From positions 1,308,402 through 1,372,401 of the forward strand of contig SSBO01000007.1 in the NCBI GenBank assembly GCA_005281725.1: a stretch of DNA of 64,000 bases, given 5' to 3'. Under the pieces are notes generated by a model, which did not search any database, was not told where the DNA came from, and saw only the letters and a program-made list of their open reading frames with translations. Of the stretch, positions 14,785-28,300 are shown piece by piece. The stretch's first letter is position 1. Every line of letters starts with the position of its first letter. A program made the translations under genes and the position numbers. The DNA is from Wuchereria bancrofti. Lineage: Eukaryota; Nematoda; Chromadorea; Rhabditida; Onchocercidae.

Positions 14785-16361
14785 CCACTTGCTTTGCTTT
14801 TCCCAAATGGTTCTATAAGTGCGCCAACAACACCAGTTGCTACTAAAGTCATGCGTAATATCAATCATCAGGTTTATTTTTTAGGTTATATTCTTCTTTC
14901 AAATCGCTCATTTAAAGAGAGAATTCCAGGTTATATGTCTTTTATCACTGCAAATGTCAATATTATTCGAATAACTGAGGATATTATACACATATTAGTG
15001 GTTTACTGGGTGCTACTATAAATTTTAATTATTAAAGACATTTTTCGTGATTCGATTTGTGTACTGTTAATTGCAGAGGTCCAAACAGCTCCATCATCAA
15101 CCCGACAGACATGATGGTCTGTTATGTGTACAGAGTGGAAATTTAGAACAAAAGAATCGTAATCCAAAACAGTGGTCGAAATCTGAACCATGTGCTTCTC
15201 TGCCTGCAGTGGATACGTCAACAGCAAAAAATTCTAAGCGCGTAACATCCTCTTTATCAAAGCGTGTTGATTTACCCGCTTCCATGGTAGCAACTCCATG
15301 CTTCTCTTCGAGTGCGCCAGCATCCAGTAATATGTTTCAGTCGCAATTACCATCAAAAGATACGTCATCTGTTAAAAGCATCTCCCAGAAGCAACCATTT
15401 TCTCTTGATGTGACGCCGAAGAGAAAAACAGAGAGAAGTAATTTTTCCACGATTAGATATATACGCGGTTTTTCAAAATTAATGTTGAATGCTTTCTTCC
15501 AGAAGATTTCTCACTATGAAGAATCGTTTGGTCTTTATATCTTTTTTAAAAAATTAATTTGGAGGTGACAGTGAGGGATTTCAATGAGTTCTTCCAAATA
15601 CCTCTCTTTACATCTTTGCGTGTCGAAACTGAGGAAAGAAAATTACGGTTGTTGTAGGATGCATAAAATAGTACATAAAATAAATTGCTGTATGCTGTCA
15701 CTACTACTTTTTTATGATAAATTTATTAGCTTCATAGCAGTAAAAGGTATCTCAATTTTCGAGGAATGAAATGTTTTATCGGGTAGTCTTTAACACGGAA
15801 AAAATTTGAAGGGTTAGCACGACATTTTCGGCGACAGCAGCAATCAGATAATGTTAACTTTGCGGGTGCAAAGTTCAGTGAGTCACCTCAGGCAAAAGTT
15901 GTACCTTTGCCACCGTTTATATGGTGTGAAGAAGCATCGTCGTCTTCATCGTGTTCTGGTTAGAATTTTAGGATTTTAGTGAAAGCTGTTACTGTGTGAG
16001 ATGTAGCCCTCATATAGCGAGTAGGCGAATCTGTTAGCGAAAACTGATTCCCTGCATTTTTTGTTTCCTAAAATAGATTTTAAGTTGATTGAGAATGATT
16101 CATTGCCGGTTTGCAAAACATTCGAGGGAAAAGTCATAAGATTCGTTTCTAAGTAGAATGTGTGTAACGACTTGAAAAATTCTAGATATTTCAAACAGTC
16201 AAACTTCAGGTGATGAACAATCTGTACCACAGATTACAGAAGTCATAGAAGTGGAGGTGGCACGACATGAAAAGTTTCATGGGACACCAAAATGGAATAA
16301 ATGCAGTCCCAACTTGCAAATAAAGCCGCTGCACTGTGTTACTGTATCACCGAGTTCATAA
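14524..16361 (+). CDS. PNRC-motif protein with minisatellite-encoded N-terminus
   Basis: Exons 14524-14871 (acceptor at 14503), 15077-15437, 15818-15958 and 16210-16361 join in phase and give 333 residues from the ATG at 14524. The N-terminus is eleven imperfect copies of the octapeptide GIMHPMSS. The middle is Ser/Lys/Gln-rich and probably disordered. At about residues 250-268 is NFAGAKFSESP...VVPLPP, which matches the signature of proline-rich nuclear receptor coactivators (PNRC1/2), where FAGAKFSEPP..SVLPKPP binds DCP1 and promotes mRNA decapping. Basic RHFRRQQQ precedes it, as in the family. The acceptor of exon 3 is uncertain (15812 and 15818 both keep the frame). An upstream exon is possible. 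The PNRC assignment rests on the motif alone; the decapping role is inferred from the family. Confidence 0.75.
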
Positions 16362-17480
16362 TTCGCTGCATAAGAATGAACGCAAGTTCTCTTTGCGTAT
16401 TTATTTCAGACATGCAAATGCGAATGAGTTTCGCATGCGACGTTTTTTTACAGAATTTTTGTGAAGTTTTTCATTTTTTCAAAATTTTATTTTGGCTTTT
16501 AATACATCCTTTTTTTTTTCTATGTTTATTAAAGCTGAGATTGCTTATATGAAAATGAGAGTAAATAGGTTACGAGAATCTTGTATTGCCCTAAGATTGG
16601 TAATTTAGTATAAGTTCGAAGCATGAATGCACCTCCTATTTCATATTTTCTAACATTTTTATTTGAAACCTTCATAAGCTGAATTTTTCTTATCCTTTTC
16701 GTAGTATCTTGTCATTATAGTCCAATCTAATGTATGTTGGGGAGTTTTTCGCATTATTTTAATAATTCACTATCTGCACTTATCAAGTTACTTTTTTGAT
16801 TGTTCTACTTCTCATTTTTATTTCATTTCTTATTTTCTTAATAATATATCTTTTGAAACTTATTTAACAAAGCTTTAGTGATTTTTTTTTACTGCCTTTT
16901 TTCTTCACTTTGTTTGTATATAGTATCATCAGTATGTATCAAATATGATACGTGCAGTATGTTACAAATGCATTTGCACGAAAAGCCTCATTTTAAAGGG
17001 AATTTGTCATCTATTTTTGTCTGCTTACTTTTGAATTTTTTGACACTTTAAAATCTTCAGTAGTTTTAGACAAAATAATAATTGTACTGCTCCTAATCTC
17101 AACGTTTTTAAAAATACAATAAGCAGTGTTACATTATACATTTTTTCATGCACATTGAGTTTATTTTATGCATATACTGTTGTTCATTTTAAAATTTGCT
17201 TTATATCGTTTTTGTAAATTTAGAAGTTATAACGTTCGGTATGATTTACATATGGAGAGTTATTCAAACATTTGGGCAGATGTTGCTGTTTATCATTTTC
17301 TTGATCACTTGACACCACGAATTTCTGTGGCTTGCGATGGAGTGTAGATGTAATTTTCTCTATTTTTTAATTTTAAAGTCAGGATGACTCCTTTAATATA
17401 ATTTTAAGAGTTATTCTACTTAATTATGGAACTGTCTCTTATGTTAATTGCAGTAGTGTGCTTTTTTCATTTAAAATATT

Positions 17481-17532
17481 TGTTAAGATGAAAACCCGAT
17501 CGTATTTGTTAAGATGAAAACCCGATCGCAAG
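17481..17532 (+). repeat. Two-copy 26-bp tandem duplication
   Basis: TGTTAAGATGAAAACCCGAT is present at 17481 and exactly 26 bp later at 17507. The copies are identical over nearly the whole unit, which suggests a recent duplication. Confidence 0.9.
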
Positions 17533-19724
17533 AGGTCAGATAGAGCAGCAAAAATATTCTCATGAAGAGTCTTGGTAAAACCGTGCTCTATTGTGTTTGC
17601 TTTTTTTTCGCTGCATTTTATAAGACTGTCCTCTTCGGGTATCGCTTTCTATTATATTTACATTCATATCTACTGTGTATTACAACAGCGTGATTTTTGT
17701 AGCTTACTGTCAGAAACGTTTAATCATCATCATATGTTTTCTTTAAATGAATCATTTCAAATTATGTTTTTTAATTTAGTTGTACTCGGTCTCTTACAAT
17801 GTTCCGTTTGAATTGGGCAACTAGAGTTGGTGTCTCTCGTTTTCTTTTTGGTACTTAAGCATTTTCCATCTAAAAAGAATTATTTCTCGTTCTTCGTTTT
17901 TCTTTTTTTTTCATTTATTTTGCTGCTAATTATGATGTTTCTGCAGTGCGGTACCTTTGCTGTTTCCTTCTATGATTTTCAATAATCCATTACATTCGTG
18001 ACGCTCATTTAAGTGCAGTGCAAAATTTTTTGACAATATATAATCTATTACAATTATGTCTTCACTGCGTCTATAGAATGGAAATATTATATATAACTTT
18101 CCAGCTGATCTCGCCGAACTTCTGTTGAAATTATGTATCAGTTCATTTGTTTTTAAATCCTCTCTATATGGTGTTGTATGTGAGGGATATTTGACTGAGG
18201 ACATGTCTCTTCGGCTGAATTTCTTAATGCTAGAAAAATGTTCAAAAAATTAATTTTATTGGTATAGTTATCCTGAAGTAAATTATTAATACATACGAGT
18301 TAAGTGTGTATATTTCACGTAGTTCTTCATTAAACTATAAAATTCATGGGAAAATATTTCGGTAGAATACAATAATTTGAATGGAGGCTCATTTTTTGAG
18401 ATCGTTTTACTTTTTTCCAATTTTTCGAATTATTTTTGTTGGATCTATTTATTGGATATATATCTTATGTTGAATGTGAAAAGAACAGCTATTATTAATT
18501 GACTGAAATATATGTGCGCATGAATAGTACACCGACTAGTGATGTCCTTTGCGCGAATAAGGCAAAATGTCAGTATGTGATGATTAATGGCGGGAAGGGT
18601 TATAGATTGGTGACATCCTTCCCTTTCATTTTAAATATTTGCTGTAGTGAATGTTGTCGCAAATATTTAGACTTCGAGATATTTTAAATTATAATTTTAT
18701 TCTTGATTTATGGGAGAACGATAGCTCATTTTCTCTTCTGTTTTTTTCTAACCTTATCAAGAGTTGTACGTATCGAAGATTAACCAGAATTACCAAAATT
18801 TCTTTTTCACCTGTAATTGAAGTTCATCATTTTTATAGGAAAACATGAATAATAATTGTTTGCCAAATGAACCCAATGAATTATTGGTTTCTTTTCATAT
18901 AGTTTCGCTTGTATCTATCGCATTTATGATTTTCAAAGTATTTTTTGTCGGAATTATTCCTATGAAATATTTTGTTCACCATGTAACAGTATCAGAAATT
19001 TGCATGTCACATAGGAACACAAGCATGTAGGGAAAAGTCTCGTTCGTGCTCTTAGAATGGATGTGAAAGTCGGTGTATAGTATTAGCTCCTATCACTGTT
19101 AAAAATGCGAATTTCCGATGCTGAACATGCGTGGAATTTCCGACTTAAAAAGCAGGAAACAATAGCATTTACGTCGGGTGTTTATCTTTGTTTCTTCCAA
19201 GTAACGATGTAATTTAGGGATGATAAATGCCGTTATGTGTGGATTGTTAATAAGCGGTAACATCCGAATGATGCAATGTTTCTGTAGTAATTTTGGCTAT
19301 TTGGGAAGGGAAAATCTGCTGATTGCTACTTTTTCTGATTATCTCGGAGAAGGGACATCGTTGGATATTTGCTATCATTCATGCTTGCATCGTTCGTGTT
19401 CTTTTTCCTTCTATTTGTAAAATATAACATTGAGACATTATTGTTCGGTTTTGTAGGGATGCTGTAATCCAATCTTTCGCTTAACAAACTAGCAGTTGCA
19501 CCACTAATCGCACAATCTCAACAATTTATTGGGATCCTGAATTAGTGCTGTGCTGCAGCAGTTGGTTGGGTCGTCCGTTACAGCATCGCAACTCTTATTA
19601 TCTTGTGTCCCATCTCCTTCGCTTTCATGTTTTTTTTTTCTCGCCTCGCTATTCTCTTCGTGTATTATTTTGAAATTAGAAACTTTTCATCTTCCATATA
19701 TTTTTTACATCCTCATCCTCGTTT

Positions 19725-20420
19725 TCACAAGTTTACCAACATTGTTTCCCCATTAGTAAGTTTTATATTTGTATGTTTAAAGTTTGAGAAGTTAAAATAA
19801 TTCGTAAGCTCTTCTATGGTTTTTATTCTCAGTAAATATTGTATTCCTTAATAACTTTCTTCGCTGCTTCTCTATTAATAAATTTGTGTTTGTATGTTTA
19901 AAGTTTGAGGGCTAAATTAAAATTCATAAACTCTTCCCTAACTTTACAAACTATTTTTGTAAGTTGACTCTATTAACTTTATAAGTTTGTAAGTTATTAA
20001 CTTTATAAGTTATAATTTATGAAGTTTATAAATTGTAAACGTTATAACTTACAAGTTATCTTATGAATTATTCTGCATAGTTTTTAACGAACATTACGCT
20101 CTTTAAAAAGTTTCCGTCATTGTTTCTCCATTTTGACTTCGAAAAGTTAGCTCAGAATAATTCATAAGCTGTTCTGTAATTCTTATCAACTATAAATATG
20201 GCACTCCTTGCAAGGTTTCCTTCAGTGTTTCTCCACTAAAGTTTATGTTTATTATATTTAAAGTCTAGAAGACTAACTTGAAGTAATTAGCTTTCCCATT
20301 GTTTTTATCGATAAAGTTACTTTTTCTTATATCCCATTTGTTTGGTACATTTAAAGTTTGGAAGTTTAACTGGAGTAATTAGCTTTTCCATCATTTTTAT
20401 CGATAAAGTTATTTTTTGTA
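19725..20420 (+). repeat. Degenerate tandem array with about 110-130-bp units
   Basis: A set of diverged blocks recurs: TTTCTCCA or TTCCCCA, then TTATGTTTAAAGTTTGAGAAG-like, then a TTCATAAGCTCTTC or TAATTAGCTTTTCC box, then TTTTTATCGATAAAGTTA-like sequence. Copies are visible near 19740, 19860, 20120, 20240 and 20340. Between 19960 and 20060 it degrades into a palindromic run of AAGTT/AACTT elements. Confidence 0.6.
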
Positions 20421-20427
20421 TTCCATT

Positions 20428-20515
20428 TGGAACATTGACCTATTAGCAGCAATAAAAAAATAGGTTCTGATGGAACATTGACCTATTAGCAGCAACAAAA
20501 ACAATAGGTTCTGAT
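20428..20515 (+). repeat. Two-copy 43-bp tandem duplication
   Basis: TGGAACATTGACCTATTAGC occurs at 20428 and 20471. The rest of the unit, which ends AATAGGTTCTGA, is also repeated with small changes in its A-rich part. Confidence 0.85.
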
Positions 20516-20728
20516 GCCATCATGAATCATTGAAACAATCGCATCCAGCACCTCGACAATTTCGTTTCTGAAATGAACAATCCCGTAAAAACAGACAGTC
20601 AATACCGCTCATGAAATGCGCTTTGGGGTACGCTTTAAAGTGAAGAAGTCACACGCACGGTCCCTGCAGAAGTTGAGGTAGTCTTGCATCCGCACCGCGC
20701 CACCCTTCCACGTGTCTTCAAGGTGACA

Positions 20729-22908
20729 TTACATTTCGTCTATTTGGCGTACTATTGCAACGATCTGCAAAACAAATGTCACTTGAAGCAACGTTTTTCA
20801 ATCAACTACGCTTAAACTAATTATCTAATTTAAGACAGAGATAGAGTACTACAATGAATCGCTTTTGAAGCATTTAAATTACTGACAATCTAAGTGATAC
20901 GAACGGGTGCAGATGCATAGCCATATATAGTTTAACATCACCGAATTACTATATCTTGAACATCTTAATATTTTAATTAACACTTAGAAGGTGCAAACCT
21001 CAATCAATTTGCTGTCAATTCGTCTGCCGCAAGGATGTAGATTTTGAGGGACATGATGGTCACATTTTTCCCACTTAAACTCCTGAAATTAAAGTAGGGG
21101 AAGAAAGAGAACTCTTGTCAGAGATTTCATTTCTAATAAGGAAAACTTACTCCAACTCGTCTTTGCAGTTTCTTTTCGCAGTTGCCTCTAAGTTTTGTAC
21201 GTATTTCAAAGCGTACTTCTGAAATAAATATATATAAGCCAGAAGAAATACCAGAAGAAGCATTTATTCTCCACTCTCTGTATTCACGTAATCATTATCA
21301 CCTTCACATCGGAAAGCGTTTTTCATATTCTCGATATATGATCCACGCTGTAATGTAAAAACTGTTTGTTGGAATTGTCGTTTCATATCAGACGCTTCAT
21401 TTGCAAGTACGTCTCTGAAATAGATTGTAATCGTTGATCAAGGCTAAACATAGCCAAGCAGTCATCATATTTTTCCAGCAGTAAATTTGAATCCGAAGAA
21501 ATGGACCATATTTTTATGTTTCGGAATGAATGAATCAGGAAAATTATACGGACCTGAGGTGAGAGTACTGCGTATCCATAATGATTATTACGACCTCCAC
21601 TACCACTCTGTTGTCTTTATCAAGGACACACGCTGCAAAGTGGGATAGCACATCGAACTTTATCCATCGATGAACTGTTTGCAACGCATTACTCACATAA
21701 TCCAATACTTCTTTCACTTGGCATTTCTAAGATTCAAAAATAATTTAAAGAGGAACAACTTAATCAATGCTTATTCTGAGCGAACTGTCATTTCGAAACA
21801 ACAGAAAATTCTCTAAAAAAGTGATCAATCGCAAAGCCCATTGATCGAGAAACTTTCGAAATCCTGAATACCGACGCAAACTGACTGGTATGTGGGTAGA
21901 AAATAGGTCACTTTAAAATCGCACTTACATGGATAAAAATATCTCCATAGCTGGTTGTATTAAACGTCTCGGCTGCATAACCACCAAAATTGAAAAGCAC
22001 GGTATGGGAAATAATTTCCAGGAATTCGGTAACCATATCAGCCAGTGCTGTAAATGTCTCTACCTCTCTCCCTCTAACTTTACCCAATTCTATATAATGC
22101 ACTAACAATTTATTTTGCTCTTCTCCCTCCAACTATAATTTAAATGTCTTACATGCTTCCCATATTAACTTCCGGGTACACAACCACAACAAGAAATTAT
22201 GGCTGTGTACCCATCTGCGTTTTGAAAACTAATAAAATAGCTCCTTGCTTTTAAAATGTTTCTATTGACAATAAACAATTATGCTAGTAAAAGCGCTTTA
22301 TATTAAAACATACCTTTGCGACTGTTAAACCCTTTTCGACCAATTTTAGCAATTTTAATACTCTTTCCCATTGTGTTAGCGATGGCTAAATGAATTCAAA
22401 CTGTTCGTTATATTTTAAACACAATCAAAGCACCATGAAACTTTTCACTCCTACTCAAATTACTTTTCCTAACGATTACTTCCCATTATTCACTGATAGT
22501 ACTCAGTGTGACCGACTTGCCCTCAGCTGCTATCAACAGCACCACTGCACATGACAATTGACCTTCCTCACTGTGACACTACCACGCACCATTCCGACCA
22601 GATCGCAATGAAATCCATACTGTCTTCGTTATTAAACAACAACCACTTGTTGAGCAAAATCTCAACACACTGAAGTATATCCATCATTTGGAGTTACCTT
22701 GCAAAAGGATGCATCCAACTATCAACTAACTCCTCAACATATTCTACGCAAACGCCTCGATATCGTCCAAAACCGTCACTCCGTTGCCTACATTTTCCTC
22801 GTTTTTCCTTCCCTTTGATATTAAATTCGCGAGAACATCCAAGCATGCCATAAGTTTCCCTTCAAATGAAATTACCAGTACAAGAGTCTGATAGTCTCTT
22901 TGTTCCAT
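20729..22908 (-). CDS. Uncharacterised helical protein, 317 residues
   Basis: Nine exons: 22908-22792, 22669-22583, 22385-22314, 22132-21929, 21726-21554, 21414-21302, 21218-21151, 21082-20999 and 20764-20729. Phases match throughout and the total is 954 bp. The start MEQRDYQTLV is at 22908 and the protein ends IVRQIDEM. The first intron (22791-22670, 122 bp) has donor GTAGGC and acceptor ACTTCAG. The donor of exon 2 could be 22586 or 22583, both in phase. The sequence is rich in Leu, Val, Glu and Lys with amphipathic stretches such as QWERVLKLLKLVEKGLTVAK and MVTEFLEIISHTVLF. It has no signal peptide, transmembrane span or motif I know. A helical-repeat fold is possible but is a guess from composition. 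No named family is assigned. Confidence 0.72.
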
Positions 22909-25388
22909 TACAAACACACGTCTTGCCCACTTCTAACCCAGCCAATTGATAACTTTTGTTAGCAATGCAAGCAGTTAGTTCATCTACCCGATGCATACGC
23001 TTTACCCATTGAATTGTCGGCTTAATCACGTGATTCGAGATACACGTGAACAACAGAGCACCACATTACATCAACAATAAAGTGAATTTCAATATGATTG
23101 ACATTACTTTTCCATTTCCCACGTGGCTGAAATCACGAGGGGAAATAAAAGGATGGCAACCCCTTTGTTCTCTTTCTTTTATATCCTTTATCGGTTTACA
23201 TCGCAACATACCAGCGTGCGTGCCGTAAAGACGTCCTTGTGACCTTATAACAGAAATATACCCTCCCGCCCGATAAAGTAAGTGTACGATCCTACCCACC
23301 AATCCAACCCTTCAAATCTACTTGGACTGCGTTAGTGCTTGCGATATTGCCCGTGGTTTGCGCTCTCTTTCCCTTGTTACTGACATCGTCGTTAAAGTTG
23401 TCTTATTAGAATTCTGATTGCTGTGTTCGTCGTTGCACCATCCTAACAGAATCAAAATTTAATTATTCAAGTTTGAGATATGAAAAGAAAATAACCAAGG
23501 AGGTAGGACTAATCCTTTGTCTTTGTCACAACCCGAAGGAAATGGCCGACATGAAGGAAATAACAGCACCGATGAGAAAATACGACGAACAATATACCAT
23601 GCAACATATGCTGTTGTTAATCCGTAAAGTGCACTAGAATATGATGGACAAGTTGTCCGGAAACTGAATAATTTAAGAAGAAACACAAGGGAAATGATGA
23701 TTTCGCATCAATTATACCAATATATATGATTGTCTTAAATGTCTGCTGCAACGCTGAACTCAAGGATGGAAAGATGTGCGGGCTTGAACAGAATTGAGGG
23801 AATCCCCCAGATTGAGTACAGACAGGTAGGTATCAATGAAGAACTCTCGCATAAAGCAAATGCATGCTACTCAATTACGCATGACGACGAACAGAAGAAG
23901 CCTATTGTAGTGTGTTCTGATCTTATGTAGGAAATCTTTAGAAACATAACATAAAATGCAGATAAATCAATCATTTAATCACAAGTGACACCTGCACAGT
24001 ACATCATTTACCGACAACATAAATATCATTTCCTCACAAAAGCTTTTTCATTATCTCGTTAGAACTTAAGACTTCAGATGGTAGGAAGGGAATAAGCGAA
24101 TCTTATACGGCAATCTATTTTTTCGAATTTATAACAATTAAAAATAAATAATAGGATAAAGTACCACTCGGCTAAGAGTATAACTGATGGAACGATGACA
24201 AAGTTGACATCTTTTCATTTCTGTCCATTACGTCCTTCCAATTAAAAATTAGATGCAAGAACTCAAGCTCTAAATTAAAGCAGCTGTAACAAAAAAACCA
24301 CTTCATAACAAAATATATTAGAGAATTGAAAGGGGGAAAAAAGCATAATAAAAGATGGAACAATGCCAGTTATCAAATTAAATCCTGACAGTTATTTCCA
24401 GAACCGATCATAGGCATAAAGAATGATTTTGAATTGTCAGTTACTAAAAACAATAACTTTAGCCATCGCATATAGCAATGCGAATCGGGAAGATGAGAAG
24501 AAATTTAAATTTATATAAGCAAAGAAATCAGCTGCATACTCAGATTTTTATTTGTCGATAAGGAATATATCGATTCTTCCCCATATCCCGATTTCCTAGA
24601 AACACACACACATATCGAGGAAAAGCGTTGAATTACTATGCTGGTTGGTTCAGTTCAGGTAATACAATGATAAAGACAATTTGTATTATAAAGACAAGCA
24701 TAAGAATTAATAACGCTAATGAAATTCTCAAATACACCACGTCGGATTTCAAACATCGTTTATTTCAGTAACAAGAATTCGAAGCTCAGAAGCAATGAAA
24801 AGCTTGGCAGTATTATTACTTCATAGCCTTTTTAATAACCTTCAAGGAGTGTAGATTAATTTAAAATTAACTTTCTCCATTTACTATTCGTTTTATAGTA
24901 TTCGGAAACCATCACCATTTTGTAGTATTGAATGGTATACACAAATATTCCATTTGATTACTTCGGTATTACTTAAACGAGATAAACAAATCTTATGGAC
25001 ACTGAATTCGAAATATATTCATATTCTGCAAGTAATACTGTGATGAATTAGAAGTATAGGCAGTAATATCAAACGACAGAACAAATGTGGAAATTAACTG
25101 ATACGATGAAATCTCAACGGTGAAGCATTAACGATTATATTTAAACCTACAAAATAAAGTGTCAGCAAAGAACTCCAACTTACTCACTCATTAGATAAAT
25201 AAAATCGTGCAATAGTTATGTAAGCAATGTATACTCAATCTTTTTGTTTTTACGGTCAAGAAAAACAGCAATATTTCATTTTGGTCGCAAACTTATAACA
25301 AAACTAAAACGAAACTATGTTGGCAGAAAACTGAAATATTTTCGAGATAGATTTTTTTTTTCTTTTTGCAACAAACTGAAATTAGAAA
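22909..25388. other. Intergenic region between two minus-strand genes
   Basis: About 2.5 kb between the start of the helical-protein gene and the stop of the calponin-like gene. A minus-strand open frame at 23459-23686 has an acceptor-like TTATTCAG but no partner exon. A plus-strand ATG-led frame at 23739-23825 ends in a good CAG/GTAGGT donor but leads nowhere I could find. Neither is called. Confidence 0.45.
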
Positions 25389-28300
25389 TCAGTGAACAGC
25401 AACGGCCGGTGTATCAACGCCCGCTTGAGCATCAACTTTCTTGCACACTTCATCTTCTGCCTGTTTTTCTTCAACAACCTATAAAAAGTAACCAACAGTG
25501 ATTTTTAAACGGTTGATTAATGACTCATGGCATTATTCTTGATTACCACTATAAGACATCCACCATTACCGACAGAGTGCACAGTGCTAATTCCGTTTGT
25601 TCACATTATTCTTTTTTTTTGGGTAGTAGAGTTTCGAAAACCTATGGACAGTAGCATTCTTACCATACATCCCTGGAAGCATAAATAATGACATCCAGAC
25701 AAGTTCTTGTTAGAACTCTGTGAAGTGAATAATTTATTCCTATCCCGCAATGACATTGCACTTTTCATGGTATTCCTCACTACCTTGACACATTGAAGTA
25801 ATTGTGCAATCTTATCCTAATAAAGATTTTTTTAACCGTAAGAAACAGAGGAACCTTTTCAACAGTAGCTGCCTTATCCTTTTCTTCTGCTTCTTTTGCA
25901 AGTTTTTTTGGTGTCTGCAAGAGAAAATATTTTCCTTCATTTCCAAAAAAAAAAGTCTCCGAAGACCACTTTCCAGTCTCCCTTCAGTAGTAGCAGTGTT
26001 GTCCACATGTTCACCTATCATCATATATTTATGAAGTCAAAAGAGAATTGTTACAAGTGTCACTCATTAAGTAACATTTGTAACAATTCTTTCCTTCAGT
26101 ACTGGCTAAATAATGCAATAAAAGTTACTAATGACGAACCTGAGTTGGTTGTGCTCGTCTGAAGAAATTTAAAATTGTCTGCACAAGATTCGTTGGAACC
26201 ACTTGTGAAGCTGTTTGTATGAGTTGCTCGACATCAATTCCCTAAAAATAATCAAAATTAATTAAATCCAAACAAAAAGAAAAGCCTCCGTTAACCGACA
26301 GCTATCTCATTAAAAAATGAAATCACTGACAACATACCTTTTGTTCAAATATGCCCTGCGCTTTGAGAGCAAGCTGCATAAGTGTGTTGAACACTGCTTG
26401 ATATCCCGCTTTTCCTTTTTCCTGCAGATCCGCAGCAGTGAATACCTGTAAAAAATTTCTCGGGCAAATTAAATGATAAGCAACAACTGTGAATTCCAAA
26501 TTTGAAAACATCGCACTATATGGGCTAGGTTATGTTACCTATTTTAAATTATTCTGAAAGTTATTTTAAAGAAATAAACATATTTTCGTGCTTTATGTTT
26601 TTAATTTAATTATGTTAATTAAAATCCAACCCGGAAGGAAGGTATTCCTAATAATTACATTGTAAAATTAAAGTCTTAACATTTATGCAATTCTCGATTC
26701 TCTTTTGACCACTGAAGCTAAGCAAGCAGAAGAAATTTAATCTATTTTAGCCTTCTAATGATCAAATGGCTGTTTATGTTTAGGGCGGCGTGCCAGTCAC
26801 AGCAATTCGGTAGTAGCTTCTTGGCCAAAAAAAAAAAAAATTGTCTGGAATAAGATCGATGTCTACAGCCTATTAATATAATGAAGCCTAACAGACATTC
26901 AAACCAGTCTGGTCATAGTAGCCACCAATCAATCTTTTCTATTCTGCACATGAACACATTCTACTGAGGAGTAAATAGTTACCAAAAAAAAAAACAAAGA
27001 TATGATAGGATGCAGTTGATTGGCTAATAAGATTTATCAAATGAGCCTGAGAACTATTACTATTACTAGGGAAGAACTATTACTAACAAATAAACCAGGC
27101 CACTACCACCGAACGAAGGGAATGGATGACTTAACTCATCGGATCACATCCATCTCTTCACTGCGCAAAACATCTTCAGCAATGCTTGATGATTTATTGC
27201 AGTTTGGAAGCTGAGAGGCTGAGGCTCTATAGCAAGGAGCAAAGGACAGTGAGCAAACGACTAATTCCATGTCACAAACCAAATTTATTTCTAACGGATA
27301 TCTTATTGAACCAAAGCAACAAAGGAACAGCAATTTAATTATTCAAATTTCTTCTTACCCACACACAAAACAATTCCACTACAACATATTCCATTCTAAT
27401 AGACTAATTATTATCTCATCCACTCGAATTACAATCCCTAATTACTTAAGCACTACCTTTCCTTTAATTTTACTACTACTAAGACATCAACTGCCAGCAT
27501 CATTCTTCACTGTTCAATTAACACACAATATCAAACATTAAAACCTCGTAGTTATTAAAGGAGATCTATTGTTAAGTACTATTGATACAATTTAAGCCGA
27601 ATAAATTCATCCATGTATCCCTTCCAAACTGCCCATCAGACTCTAACTTAGTTAATATATCTATGGTCTTTTAAACTAAAAATGGGACTATTATTAAGCT
27701 AATTTCCTTGAAACTTCCAAATATGTTCTAAAAATTTTAGCATCGTAGCGCTTCCATTTCGTTGCAGAAAGCACTGAATTGCAATGACAGTATAAACTGA
27801 TGTCTTCCACCTTTTTTTAAATTACCATCTCTCCAGTAGGATATTTAATGACATAACTAGAAGATCTATGAATTGTGCCCTTACAATCAGTTACCTTATC
27901 CATCCCCGTTTTCGTCAGTTGCTGCTTCTTTCCTCACAGAACAGACAAAAGAATCTTTGATTGCGCGAAGCGCTCGTAAGCAATTTACAATTTCCACAGT
28001 TGTTTCGAAACAATGAGACTATTTTACAGCAGAGTGATGCCACTAGTTTTTATCTGTCAGAGAAAGAAAGACGAATTCGAGAGCCTCTGATCCTATTCTA
28101 ACTCGCTTAGATCACAGTATCAAAAGTACATCAATTTGATCCTTTTGGTTAGTCAGCAAATTAAACTGACAACTATCAGCCACCGGTCAAGTCCACCATA
28201 ACCAAAAAAATTGAGGGAAAGGGACCAGGCTGATCCCAGCTAAAAACAATAAACAGGTTGATGGGCTCAAATTACTTATACGTAATCATATTTTCTCTCC

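Larger units (their letters stand above)
16362..20728. other. Gene-free region between convergent genes
   Basis: About 4.4 kb, very T-rich on the plus strand, between the PNRC gene (+) and the helical-protein gene (-). It contains short tandem duplications and a degenerate repeat array, listed separately. A minus-strand ATG-led frame at 17926-18204 (92 codons) has no splice context or known motif, so I do not call it. Confidence 0.55.

Noticed and set aside
14466..14846. Alternative plus-strand frame through the minisatellite (NHASNVIG-type repeats)
   Set aside because: Open only because the unit is a multiple of three without stops. It does not join in phase to the downstream PNRC exons.
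17926..18204. 92-codon minus-strand ORF in the 3' region of the PNRC gene
   Set aside because: Single isolated frame without motif or partner exon.
19770..19912. TTTAAAGTTTGAG motifs resembling the 3' end of the SL1 leader
   Set aside because: They occur as part of the degenerate repeat array, lack the rest of the leader sequence and the donor and Sm-site layout of an SL RNA gene.
22670..22791. Apparent frameshift and stop between MEQRDYQ... and the downstream CVEILLNKW frame, suggesting a broken gene
   Set aside because: The segment starts GTAGGC, ends ACTTCAG, is 122 bp long, and its removal joins the two frames in phase 0. It is better read as a normal intron.
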